In this document: positions 1 through 7,361 of the stretch, piece by piece
Layout of the letters: each line of letters starts with the position of its first letter
Numbering within the stretch: the first letter of the stretch is position 1
Assembly (NCBI RefSeq): GCF_937988725.1
Contig: NZ_CALKHS010000009.1
Span: 310,001-374,000 of the forward strand
DNA length: 64,000 bases
Reading direction: 5' to 3'
Origin: an uncultured Castellaniella sp.
Lineage (GTDB): Bacteria; Pseudomonadota; Gammaproteobacteria; Burkholderiales; Burkholderiaceae_B
Position numbers and translations under genes: made by a program
Notes under the pieces: generated by a model
Database searches by the model: none
Seen by the model: only the letters and a program-made list of their open reading frames with translations
Told to the model about the DNA's origin: nothing

Positions 1-570
1 TTCAGACCGCCCTCGCAGGCTGACGAACGCCGGATTCACGTCCAGGATGAAACCTTTGGGGTCGAGCACCAGCATGCCTTCGCTGGTGTTGCGATACACC
101 AGCGAGGCCAGTTCGGCCCGGCGGTCGGCATCGTTCAGGCCGGCGCGGCGCTGGCGCATGACGTACAGGCGGCTGCGCCCCGATGGCGAGGGGATGTGGG
201 TGGCAGCGCCGGCCAATTGCAGGAGCCTGGACTGGCGATGCTGGCCGCAGCCGCGCCACAACAGCGTATTGCGGGCGCCTTCCTGGTCCAGCCGGGTATT
301 GAGGTCGCCGATCTCGGGCAGCAGGAGGTCCACCGGCAGGCCGATGGCGGCCCCGCGCCGGTAGCCGAACAGCCGCTCGGCGCTGCGGTTCATGTAGACG
401 ATGGCGCCCCGGGTGTCGGTGGCCAGAAAGGCGTCTTGCGAAAAATCTCCCAGGCGCAGCAGCGCCAGGATATGGGATCGGTCGGAGGCTCCGACGGGCA
501 ACAACGTCGCGGCCTGAAGGCCAGAAATCTGGTCCACGGGGGGATGCACGGGGGTGGGTGAGGGAACCAT
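1..570 (-). CDS. PAS-domain sensor protein, C-terminal part beyond the window
   Basis: The frame is open for 190 codons from an ATG at 570 to the left edge, so only the N-terminal part is seen. Residues about 35-150 form a PAS domain: it contains FLATDTRGAIVYMNRSAERL followed by FGY, the usual PAS core. A second PAS domain starts near residue 152 with LVYRNTSEGMLVLDPKGFIL and DVNPAF. No signal peptide or membrane segment is visible, so this is probably a cytoplasmic sensor. PAS-PAS proteins of this kind usually end in a GGDEF/EAL, histidine-kinase or sigma54-activator module; which one applies here is unseen. A GTG one codon upstream (573) is an alternative start, and neither has a strong ribosome-binding site. 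The 160 bases between it and ribA hold nothing I recognise. Confidence 0.75.
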   Translation of the reverse strand, partial: MVPSPTPVHPPVDQISGLQAATLLPVGASDRSHILALLRLGDFSQDAFLATDTRGAIVYMNRSAERLFGYRRGAAIGLPVDLLLPEIGDLNTRLDQEGARNTLLWRGCGQHRQSRLLQLAGAATHIPSPSGRSRLYVMRQRRAGLNDADRRAELASLVYRNTSEGMLVLDPKGFILDVNPAFVSLRGRSE

Positions 571-729
571 CACACGAAGCGGGACGGCGGCAGTGCCAAG
601 ACCATGACGGAGGTACCGGAGGAACTTGCAACAGCCAGTCTTTTAACACATCGTCAGGTCAGTCACCATCAGTAATATCCATAGGAAACGGCGCGTTGCG
701 CCCGTCCGCCACGCGCACGGGTCAAGGGA

Positions 730-1374
730 TCAAGGCGCCTCGCCGAAGTATTCCTTGAACTGATGGCCCAGCTTGCGGGCCTTGGTGCGCAGGTATTGCT
801 CGTTGTACGGATTGCGGTTGACCTGCAGCGGGATGTGTTCGGCGATCGTGATGCCCAGGTCCGTCAGCACGCGCTCCTTGCGCGGATTGTTGGTCATCAG
901 GCGCACGCTGCGGATGCCGAAATGCGCCAGCATGGGGCGGCACAGATCGTAGCGCCGCATGTCGGCCGGAAAACCCAGGCGCTCATTGGCCTCGACCGTA
1001 TCGGCGCCCTCGTCCTGCAGATGGTAGGCGCGGATCTTGTTCAGCAGACCGATGCCCCGCCCTTCCTGGCGCAGATACATCAGGATGCCCCGCCCTTCCT
1101 CGGCGATACGCTGCAGCGCGGCTTCCAGTTGCGCCCCGCAGTCGCAGCGCTGGCTGAACAGGGCGTCGCCCGTCAGGCATTCGGAATGGATGCGGGCCAG
1201 CACGGGCTCATCGCTGCCGACGTCGCCCAGCGTCAGGGCGACGTGTTCCTTGCCCGTGGCGGGTTCGACGAAGGCATGGATCTGGAACACGGCCCAGGGC
1301 ATGGGCAGCTGGCTGGACGCGACGTACTGCAGCAGATCGCCGTCTGCGACGTCGGCATCGGAAGGGGTGGACAT
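730..1374 (-). CDS. ribA: GTP cyclohydrolase II
   Basis: Opens the imidazole ring of GTP to give 2,5-diamino-6-ribosylamino-4-pyrimidinone 5'-phosphate, the first committed step of riboflavin synthesis, in the cytoplasm. The 214-residue length is that of stand-alone RibA. The zinc-binding cysteines are visible at 66, 77 and 79 in HSECLTGDALFSQRCDCG, followed by the active-site segment YLRQEGRGIGLLNKI. I start at the ATG at 1374 (MSTPSDAD); the frame stays open upstream for 75 more codons, but that extension has no family resemblance and runs into the liv terminator. No DHBP synthase (RibB) domain is fused, so this is the single-function form. It lies between the terminator of the liv operon and the PAS gene on the same strand. 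Confidence 0.95.
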   Translation of the reverse strand: MSTPSDADVADGDLLQYVASSQLPMPWAVFQIHAFVEPATGKEHVALTLGDVGSDEPVLARIHSECLTGDALFSQRCDCGAQLEAALQRIAEEGRGILMYLRQEGRGIGLLNKIRAYHLQDEGADTVEANERLGFPADMRRYDLCRPMLAHFGIRSVRLMTNNPRKERVLTDLGITIAEHIPLQVNRNPYNEQYLRTKARKLGHQFKEYFGEAP

Positions 1375-1461
1375 GGACAACGGGGAAGAAAAACGGAACG
1401 GACTATAGATTAACACTCCGCGGGCCCTGCGCCGCGCGCCGCCAGCCGGCGGCGCAGCGGC

Positions 1462-1491
1462 AAAAAAAAGGGCCTCACATCCGTGAGGCCC
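1462..1491 (-). terminator. Rho-independent terminator of the liv operon
   Basis: A perfect 9-bp stem (GGGCCTCAC at 1470-1478 with GTGAGGCCC at 1483-1491, 4-nt loop) is followed on the minus strand by eight T residues (1469-1462). It lies 28 bases past the livF stop and ends the operon before ribA. Confidence 0.9.
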
Positions 1492-1519
1492 ATAAAGCGC
1501 CCGTCCGGGCCGGCATGAA

Positions 1520-2224
1520 TCAGGCTTTGACCCCGAGATACCGCTCGATGATCTCGCCGTTTTCATGCAGGTCCTTGGGCGTGCCCTCGTACACCACATG
1601 TCCGTTGTTGACGATATAGGCGCGGTCGGCCAGCGACAGCGCCGCCCGCACGTTCTGTTCGACGATCACGATCGTCTGCCCGGCATCGGCCAGTTGGCGG
1701 CAGACCCCCATCAGATCGCGCACGATCAGCGGCGCCAGGCCTTCGAAGGGTTCGTCCAGCAGGATGATGTCGGCATTGCGGATCATCGCCCTGGCGATGG
1801 CCAGCATCTGCTGCTCGCCTCCCGACAGCTGCTTGCCGCGATTGCGCTTGCGTTCGGCCAGGCGCGGGAAGGTCGCATAGATCTCGTCGAGCGTGCGCGG
1901 CTTGTCAGCCGTCATGGCCGCCAGCTGCAGGTTTTCCTGCACCGAGATCGACCCGAACACGCGCCGTTCCTCGGGCACCAGCTGGATGCCCAGCGCCGCG
2001 CGCCCATAAGGCGGCAACTGCTGGATCTCCACCCCGCGATGGCGGATGGCGCCCGATTTCACGTCCACCATGCCCATCAGGGATTTCAGCGTGGTGCTCT
2101 TGCCGGCGCCGTTGCGCCCCAGCAATGCGACGACCTCGTGTTCCTCGATGTGCATCGAGACGTCGAACAGGATGTGCGAATCCCCGTAGTAGCTGTTGAT
2201 CTTGTCGACTTCAAGCAGACTCAT
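1520..2224 (-). CDS. livF: Branched-chain amino acid ABC transporter, ATP-binding subunit LivF
   Basis: Second ATPase of a HAAT-family importer; hydrolyses ATP at the inner face of the membrane to drive uptake of branched-chain or related amino acids or amides. The 234 residues contain Walker A GRNGAGKST, signature LSGGEQQ, Walker B IILLDEP and the switch histidine/glutamine region IVEQN typical of LivF. I start at the ATG at 2224 (MSLLEVDKINSYYGD); this overlaps the end of the upstream permease-ATPase gene by 14 bases, so translation is probably coupled. It is the last gene of the operon and is followed by a strong terminator. The substrate is not determined by this subunit. Confidence 0.93.
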   Translation of the reverse strand: MSLLEVDKINSYYGDSHILFDVSMHIEEHEVVALLGRNGAGKSTTLKSLMGMVDVKSGAIRHRGVEIQQLPPYGRAALGIQLVPEERRVFGSISVQENLQLAAMTADKPRTLDEIYATFPRLAERKRNRGKQLSGGEQQMLAIARAMIRNADIILLDEPFEGLAPLIVRDLMGVCRQLADAGQTIVIVEQNVRAALSLADRAYIVNNGHVVYEGTPKDLHENGEIIERYLGVKA

Positions 2225-4019
2225 CGTCCATTCCTCCGAGATAAGCCGCCTGAACCGAGGGGTCATGGCGGATTTCGTCCGGCGTCCCTTCGGCCAGCTT
2301 GCGGCCTTCGTAGAGCACGGTGATACGTTCGGCCAGCTCGAACATGGCATCCATGTCATGTTCGACGATGACCATGCTGCGGCCCTGGCGGATCGACTTC
2401 AGCAGCGACACGACCAGGACGCGCTCCTCGGGTCCCAGGCCCGCCAGCGGCTCGTCGAACAGCAGCACGTTGGCCCCGGTGGCCAGCGCCAGGCCGATCT
2501 CCAGGCGCCGTTTTTCGCCATAGGACATGTCGGACACGCGGGTGTCGGCATGATGCGTCAGGTCGACCATGGCGATGGCGGCATTGACCTGGGCGTCGAG
2601 CTGATCCGAGTGCAGATTGGCCAGCAGGTCGCTGCGATAGCGGCCGCGCAGGCGGGCCAGCACCGGGATCATGACGTTCTGGCGCACCGTCAGATGTTCG
2701 AAGAGCTGGTTGATCTGGTAGGACTTGCTCATGCCCAGCTGGCAGACCGAGGTCACGCCGATGCCGGTGATTTCCTGCCCCCGGAAGAAGACCTTGCCGG
2801 CCGTGGTGGGCAGTTCGCCCGCCAGCATGGCGAAGAAGGTGGACTTCCCTGCCCCGTTGGGCCCGATCACGCCGTGCAGTTCGCCGTCACGCAAGGTGAA
2901 GTCGATGTCGGAATTGGCCTTCAGCCCGCCATAGTGCTTGCTGATGCCGCGGGCTTCCAGCACCGGGGCGCCGGGCCGGGTGCTGGCCAGGGGCGGCACG
3001 ATGTCCAGCGTGCGGGCCACCCGGTCACTGGCGTCGCTGTCCACGTCGGACGGCAGGCTCTGGCGGCGATGGCGGAAGAAATCCAGGATGCCGCCCGCCA
3101 CGCCGCGTCGGAACACCGTCACCAGCACGACGAAGACGACCCCCAGGATGAGCTTCCAGTACGGCCCCAGGCTGCCGACCTGCTGCAAGCCTTCGTACAG
3201 ATAGAGCCAGATGGTGGCGCCCAGCAGCGGTCCCAGCAGCGTGCCCGCCCCGCCCATCACGGTCTGGATCACCAGTTGAGCCGAGGTATCCAGGGCGAAG
3301 GCATCGGGCGGCATGTAGGACTGGAAGACGCCCAGCAGGCCGCCGGCCAGCCCGCCGTAGGCGGCGGCCACCACGAAGACGATCAGCTTGTAGGACTGGA
3401 TCGAGTGGCCCAGGGCCGTGGCGCGCTTGGGATTGCCCTGGATGGCCTTCAGCACGGCGCCGAAGGGCGAACGCACGATGCGCCGGGCGATCAGGTAGCC
3501 GATGAAGAAGATCACCGCCACGAACCAGTACATGGGCCAGCCGCTGGAAATGTGGATGTTGACGAAGCCCAGGGACAATTCCGGCGGCGGCACCCCGGCG
3601 ATGCCGTTCTCGCCCCCGGTGTAGTCCTTGAAGGACGAGTTTTCCAGGAAGTAGAACATCTCGCCGAAGGCCAGCGTGCTCATGGCGAAGTAGATGCCGG
3701 TGCGGCGCAGGGTCAGGTAGCCGATGACCAGGCCCGCCACCGCGGCCACCACCGTGCCGATCAGCAGGGCGACCAGCATGTTGGGCACGATGCCGTCCGT
3801 CAGCAGGTAGGCCGTGACGAAGCCGCCCGTGCCGTAGAACGCCGCCTGGCCGAAGGACAGCAGGCCGGTGTAGCCGAACAGCAGGTCGAAGCCCAGGCCG
3901 AACAGGCCCCAGATCAGGATCCGCGTCAGCAGGTCTGGGCTCATGCCGATGATCGGCAGGATGAACGGGGCGACCAGCAGGCCCAGCCCCACCAGCATTT
4001 CCGGCAGTTGTCTGCGCAT
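2211..4019 (-). CDS. Fused LivM permease - LivG ATPase of the branched-chain amino acid ABC transporter
   Basis: One 602-residue open frame carries both the LivM-type permease (residues 1 to about 315; many hydrophobic helices, segment LLSFGQAAFYGTGG, and the cytoplasmic-loop helix AIQGNPKRATALG) and the LivG-type ATPase (from about residue 352: Walker A GPNGAGKST near 386, signature MSYGEKRRLE, Walker B VLLFDEP, IVEHDMD). A polar linker of about 35 residues joins them (RHRRQSLPSDVDSD...). Such permease/ATPase fusions are known in this family. The start at 4019 is chosen because AGGAGGAG lies 9 bases upstream; a further ATG at 4106 overlaps the livH stop (ATGA) and would add 29 residues. Substrate unknown; HAAT systems take amino acids, amides or urea. 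Confidence 0.9.
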   Translation of the reverse strand: MRRQLPEMLVGLGLLVAPFILPIIGMSPDLLTRILIWGLFGLGFDLLFGYTGLLSFGQAAFYGTGGFVTAYLLTDGIVPNMLVALLIGTVVAAVAGLVIGYLTLRRTGIYFAMSTLAFGEMFYFLENSSFKDYTGGENGIAGVPPPELSLGFVNIHISSGWPMYWFVAVIFFIGYLIARRIVRSPFGAVLKAIQGNPKRATALGHSIQSYKLIVFVVAAAYGGLAGGLLGVFQSYMPPDAFALDTSAQLVIQTVMGGAGTLLGPLLGATIWLYLYEGLQQVGSLGPYWKLILGVVFVVLVTVFRRGVAGGILDFFRHRRQSLPSDVDSDASDRVARTLDIVPPLASTRPGAPVLEARGISKHYGGLKANSDIDFTLRDGELHGVIGPNGAGKSTFFAMLAGELPTTAGKVFFRGQEITGIGVTSVCQLGMSKSYQINQLFEHLTVRQNVMIPVLARLRGRYRSDLLANLHSDQLDAQVNAAIAMVDLTHHADTRVSDMSYGEKRRLEIGLALATGANVLLFDEPLAGLGPEERVLVVSLLKSIRQGRSMVIVEHDMDAMFELAERITVLYEGRKLAEGTPDEIRHDPSVQAAYLGGMDDESA

Positions 4020-4102
4020 GATGCCATCTCCTCCTGTGCGGATGGCGCCGGCGGGCCGCGCCGCCGCGCCGACTTCGTCCGCCGTGCTTGTTCGAACCGA
4101 AT

Positions 4103-4978
4103 TCATTCCCGACCCTCCTGGCCCATGAGCCCTTGCGGACGGAAGATCAGCACCAGCGCCATGGCGATGAACAGCATGACGTCGGAATACTGCGGATTGA
4201 TCATGGCGGTCAGGCTGAGGATCTCGCCGGCGATGATGCCGCCGATCACGGCCCCCGGGAACGAGCCCACCCCGCCGATCACCACCACCACGAAGGAATC
4301 CACCAGATAGCGGAACCCCATGTCGGGCGTCAGCGCCACGATCGGGGAATTGATGACCCCGGCGAAGCCGGCGGCCATGGCGCCCAGGCCGAACACCAGC
4401 AGGAAGGTGCGCTTGACGTTGATGCCCAAGGCGTTGACCATCTGCGCGTCTTCGATGCCGGCGCGCACGATCAGCCCCAGGCTGGTGCGATACAGCACGA
4501 AATACAGCAGCAGCAGCGTGGCTGCCGCGATCGCCAGGGTTTCCAGGCGATACAGCGGATAGATCAGCGACCCGATGCGGGCGATGCCCAGGCCCCAGCT
4601 GGGGGGCGTCACCGACAGGCTGACCCCGCCGTACAGGCCGCGCACGATTTCCACCAGCACGATGCTGATGCCGAACGTGACCAGGATCTGGTCTTCGGGG
4701 GGACGGCTGTAGAACTTGCGCATCAGGCCGCGTTCCATGACCAGCCCGCACGCCAGCGCGACGGCGGAGCCGCCCGCGACGGCCAGGACGAAGGAGTCCG
4801 TCAGGCTGTAGACCGTATACCCCGCATACCCCCCCACGACGAACAAGGCGCCGTGGGCGAAATTGATGACACCGAGCGTGCCGTAGATAATCGTCAGGCC
4901 GGTACTGATGAGCGCCAGCAACAGGCCGGTGGCCAGCCCGTTGAACAGCTGCGAGAGAAACAAAGACATGCTCGGCAT
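4103..4978 (-). CDS. livH: Branched-chain amino acid ABC transporter permease LivH
   Basis: Inner-membrane permease of the HAAT importer, 291 residues, with about eight hydrophobic helices. Family hallmarks are TIIYGTLGVINFAHGALF near the N-terminus and the conserved loop GIEDAQMVNALGINVKR, followed by GFAGVINSPI. The start at 4978 has AGGAGG seven bases upstream. It follows the binding-protein gene by 78 bases and abuts the livMG fusion. It should pair with the LivM half of the fusion to form the channel. Confidence 0.94.
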   Translation of the reverse strand: MPSMSLFLSQLFNGLATGLLLALISTGLTIIYGTLGVINFAHGALFVVGGYAGYTVYSLTDSFVLAVAGGSAVALACGLVMERGLMRKFYSRPPEDQILVTFGISIVLVEIVRGLYGGVSLSVTPPSWGLGIARIGSLIYPLYRLETLAIAAATLLLLYFVLYRTSLGLIVRAGIEDAQMVNALGINVKRTFLLVFGLGAMAAGFAGVINSPIVALTPDMGFRYLVDSFVVVVIGGVGSFPGAVIGGIIAGEILSLTAMINPQYSDVMLFIAMALVLIFRPQGLMGQEGRE

Positions 4979-5056
4979 CGAGTTGCCTCCTGTGAGAGCC
5001 CCGGAACCCGCTTGCGGCCATCCCCCGGAAGCGGAGGAATGGCCGCAAAGCGGTGC

Positions 5057-6418
5057 TTAGACGTAGTCGCCCATCTTGCAGCCCAGCAGGCCGACCTTGG
5101 GCAGGACGTCCTTGCCGCTGACGACCTGGACGATTTCAAAGAAGTCTTCCGGGTTCTTCATGTCGGACGGCTTCTTGCCGCGCAGGATCGGGAAGTCGAC
5201 GATGCCCTGGTGGTCTTCGGCGCGGAAGGTGACCTTGCCCACCGGGCTGTCGCGCAGTTCGCCGACTTCCAGAGCCTTGACCACGTCCACCGGGTAGAAG
5301 CTCTTGGCGCGCTCCACCGCGTCGGCCCAGAGCACCAAGGCCAGGTAGGCGTACATGGCCGAATCCCGGGGCTTGCCGCCGAATTTCTTTTCATAGGCTT
5401 CGACGAAGTCCTTCGCCACCGGGTTGCTGTCCTCCATGGTCCACCAGAAGCCCTGGGCGGCATACACGCCCTGCATGACATCGGCGCCGACTTCCTTTTC
5501 CAGGTAGGCGGACATGTAGGGGATGACGATCTTCATCTTGTCGAGCAGGCCGAACTGCTTGGCCTGCTTGATGGCGTTAGCGGCGTCCGCGCCGTAGGCC
5601 ACCACCACCAGGACATTGGCGTCGGTGTTGGCGATGTTGATCAGGTAGGAGCTGTAGTCCTTCGCGCCCAGCGGGTGGACCTGGTTGGTGACGGTCTTCC
5701 AGCCTTCTTTCTCGGTGAATTCCTTCATCGACTGGGTGGTGGTGTGGCCGTAGGTGTAGTCCGGCGTCAGGTAGGCGGCCTTGCGGTCCTTGCCCAGTTC
5801 CTTGGCGACCACGGGGGCGATGGCCTTGCACGCCATGTAAGCGAAATAGCACAGGCGGAAGCCGTAGCGCTGGCAGTCCACCCCGGTGGTTTCGTTGGAA
5901 CCGGAAATGGCCGTGAAGTACGGCGTATGTTCGCGGTTGCAGACCTTCTGCAGGGCGATGGCCACGGCGCTGCTGGTGCTGCCGGCGATCATCATGGCCT
6001 TGTTGTCGTGGATGAAGCGGGTGGCCGCCTGCACGCCGGTATTGGGCTTGGTTTCGGCGTCGGCCGAGCCCAGCACCAGCTTCTTGCCCAGGATGCCCTT
6101 CTTGATCAGGGGGGAGATCTTCTGGACTTGCGCAGCGCCGGCATTGATCTGTTCGGCGGCCAGCTCATAGCCGTTCTTCTGTTCCGCGCCCTGGGCCGAG
6201 TAAGGACCGGTCAGGTCCACCGTCAGGCCGACGAACACGGAATCGCCTTCGGCGCCGGCGGGCCAGGCGCCCAGGGGCTTCTTGTCGTCGGCCAGCGCCA
6301 CGCGCGCCGTACCGGGCAGCAGCATGCCGCCGGCCACCCCGGCCGCGCCGGCTTTCAGCACGGAACGGCGCTTGACCTGCGTCTGCATGGCTTGACCCAA
6401 CGATTTCTTTTGATTCAT
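5057..6418 (-). CDS. Periplasmic substrate-binding protein of the HAAT importer (LivK-like), Tat-exported
   Basis: First gene of the liv-type operon, 453 residues, somewhat longer than classical LivK. It begins with a twin-arginine signal (KRRSVLKAGAAG, hydrophobic stretch, then VALA before ADDKK), so it is probably folded before export. The mature part shows the type-I periplasmic binding fold of the branched-chain amino acid/amide/urea group (VGLTVDLTGPYSAQGAEQKN; KKLVLGSADAETKPNTGVQ; LTPDYTYGHTTTQ). Start at 6418 is supported by AGGAG eight bases upstream; the frame extends to 6487 but without a ribosome-binding site. The ligand cannot be read; several relatives bind short amides or aromatic acids rather than leucine. 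Confidence 0.88.
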   Translation of the reverse strand: MNQKKSLGQAMQTQVKRRSVLKAGAAGVAGGMLLPGTARVALADDKKPLGAWPAGAEGDSVFVGLTVDLTGPYSAQGAEQKNGYELAAEQINAGAAQVQKISPLIKKGILGKKLVLGSADAETKPNTGVQAATRFIHDNKAMMIAGSTSSAVAIALQKVCNREHTPYFTAISGSNETTGVDCQRYGFRLCYFAYMACKAIAPVVAKELGKDRKAAYLTPDYTYGHTTTQSMKEFTEKEGWKTVTNQVHPLGAKDYSSYLINIANTDANVLVVVAYGADAANAIKQAKQFGLLDKMKIVIPYMSAYLEKEVGADVMQGVYAAQGFWWTMEDSNPVAKDFVEAYEKKFGGKPRDSAMYAYLALVLWADAVERAKSFYPVDVVKALEVGELRDSPVGKVTFRAEDHQGIVDFPILRGKKPSDMKNPEDFFEIVQVVSGKDVLPKVGLLGCKMGDYV

Positions 6419-6544
6419 TGCTTTGTCTCCTGATTTGAGTGGCCCCGGGCGCCCATGGGGCCCGGCTGGGTACTGCGTGTCAGTCAATCACCCGCGATTT
6501 TTTTTATGGATGATCCAGCTTTGTTTTTATGATCGGGCAGAGAA

Positions 6545-6709
6545 ATGGATGACCAATTTCTGCGTGATGCTATTAAGAAATTTGAAACTTACGCAGAACT
6601 TACGCAGATTCTTACAGACTGGAACACGATGAATCAGAAGGCGAAAAACCAGGGTCTCATCCCCTGGCAAGACGCGGCCAAACCCTTGATGCAGCATCGG
6701 TTTTTATAA
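6545..6709 (+). CDS. Candidate small protein of 54 residues, unrecognised
   Basis: An ATG at 6545 opens a frame of 54 codons ending at TAA 6707-6709. The product begins MDDQFLRDAIKKFETYAEL and ends PLMQHRFL; it is polar, mostly helix-favouring and has no signal or membrane segment. It resembles no family I know. Codon use is AT-rich (ttt, tta, att, aaa), unlike all neighbours, so it is either an acquired gene or a chance frame in AT-rich DNA. The ribosome-binding site is weak (CAGAGAA just before the ATG). It is divergent from livK and ends upstream of an inverted repeat that could act as a terminator. Confidence 0.3.
   Translation: MDDQFLRDAIKKFETYAELTQILTDWNTMNQKAKNQGLIPWQDAAKPLMQHRFL
6587..6619. 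repeat. Tandem 11-bp direct repeat upstream of the liv operon
   Basis: ACTTACGCAGA occurs twice head to tail (6587-6597, 6598-6608), followed by a degenerate copy TTCTTACAGAC (6609-6619). An inverted copy of the core, TTCTGCGT, lies at 6558-6565. A period of about one helical turn would suit a DNA-binding protein; the repeat also falls inside the candidate small ORF. Confidence 0.5.
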
Positions 6710-6749
6710 TCATCGAAATTGATGCAATGCAATAAATCAGGGTTAATGC

Positions 6750-6784
6750 TTAAGGGAAATCATCAGGCCGGGATTTTCCCTTAA
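6750..6784. repeat. 10-bp inverted repeat
   Basis: TTAAGGGAAA (6750-6759) and TTTCCCTTAA (6775-6784) are perfect complements around a 15-base loop. It lies between the end of the candidate small ORF and the HIT terminator. It could be a weak terminator or an operator. Confidence 0.5.
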
Positions 6785-6802
6785 ATATCGCCCGCGTCCA
6801 CG

Positions 6803-6827
6803 AAAAAGAGGCCGGGCGGGCCTCTTT
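6803..6827 (-). terminator. Rho-independent terminator of the fkpB-to-HIT gene group
   Basis: A 9-bp stem, AAAGAGGCC (6805-6813) with GGCCTCTTT (6819-6827), is followed on the minus strand by a T run (6807-6803). It lies 51 bases beyond the HIT gene stop. Confidence 0.8.
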
Positions 6828-6878
6828 GATTCAAGCCGCAAGCTTCCATGCGGCGTCGGGAACGGCCCGGAACAGGCG

Positions 6879-7283
6879 TCAGCGCAGCACGATGCGGGCG
6901 GCGTAATCGCGCAGCACGTCGATGCCGGGATCCTTGCGCGGCCAGACCAGGCCCACGCCATCGTTCTCGTAGCGGGGCAGGACGTGGATGTGAGCATGCG
7001 GCACGGTCTGCCAGCCGGCCGGGCGATTGGCCTGCAGCAGGGTCAGGCCTTCGGGATGAAAGGCATCCTGGACCGCCCGCGCCACGCGCCAGGCCAGGCG
7101 CATCAGGTCGGCCGCCATGTCCTGATCCATGTCCAGCAGCGTGGGATACGGATGGCAGGGCGCCACCAGCACGTGCCCCGGATTGAGCTGGCCCGCGTCC
7201 ATGAAAGCGAAGGCCCGCTCATCCCGATACACGATGGCGGCCGGAATGTCGCCGGCCAGAATGCGTGTGAAGACCGTATCCAT
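6879..7283 (-). CDS. HIT-family nucleotide hydrolase/transferase
   Basis: A 134-residue histidine-triad protein. The signature VPHAHIHVLPR (HxHxH) is close to the C-terminus, and the earlier segment NPGHVLVAPCHPYPTL is typical of the family. HIT proteins cleave nucleoside phosphoramidates or dinucleoside polyphosphates in the cytoplasm; the true substrate is not predictable. The start at 7283 (MDTVFTRI) has GAGGA just upstream and gives the usual length; the frame also extends to 7322. It is the last gene of the group, followed by a terminator. Confidence 0.88.
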   Translation of the reverse strand: MDTVFTRILAGDIPAAIVYRDERAFAFMDAGQLNPGHVLVAPCHPYPTLLDMDQDMAADLMRLAWRVARAVQDAFHPEGLTLLQANRPAGWQTVPHAHIHVLPRYENDGVGLVWPRKDPGIDVLRDYAARIVLR

Positions 7284-7361
7284 GGAATCCTCGTCAAAGA
7301 CGGCACCGGCAGACGGTAGCACGGCGGCCGGGCCGCCGGCAGGCCGGCATTTACCCTGAGA

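Larger units (their letters stand above)
6419..6802. other. AT-rich intergenic region upstream of the liv operon
   Basis: This 384-base gap lies between the liv operon (minus) and the HIT operon terminator. It is visibly richer in A and T than the surroundings. It must hold the liv promoter on the minus strand, but I see no convincing -35/-10 pair. It contains a possible small ORF on the plus strand (6545-6709), an 11-bp tandem repeat (6587-6608) and a 10-bp inverted repeat (6750-6784), listed separately. Confidence 0.6.

Noticed and set aside
2..649. 215-codon minus-strand frame at the left edge
   Set aside because: The neighbouring frame on the same strand shows two PAS domains; this one is its Arg/Pro-rich shadow.
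2196..4310. 704-codon plus-strand open frame opposite the liv genes
   Set aside because: It is antisense to clear LivF/LivMG coding sequence, has His/Gln/Asp-rich repetitive composition typical of the shadow frame in GC-rich DNA, and no family resemblance.
4103..5048. Minus-strand extension of the LivM-LivG frame through livH to 5048
   Set aside because: The upstream part is an Arg/Gly-rich shadow of livH. The AGGAGGAG site at the ATG 4019 marks the real start.
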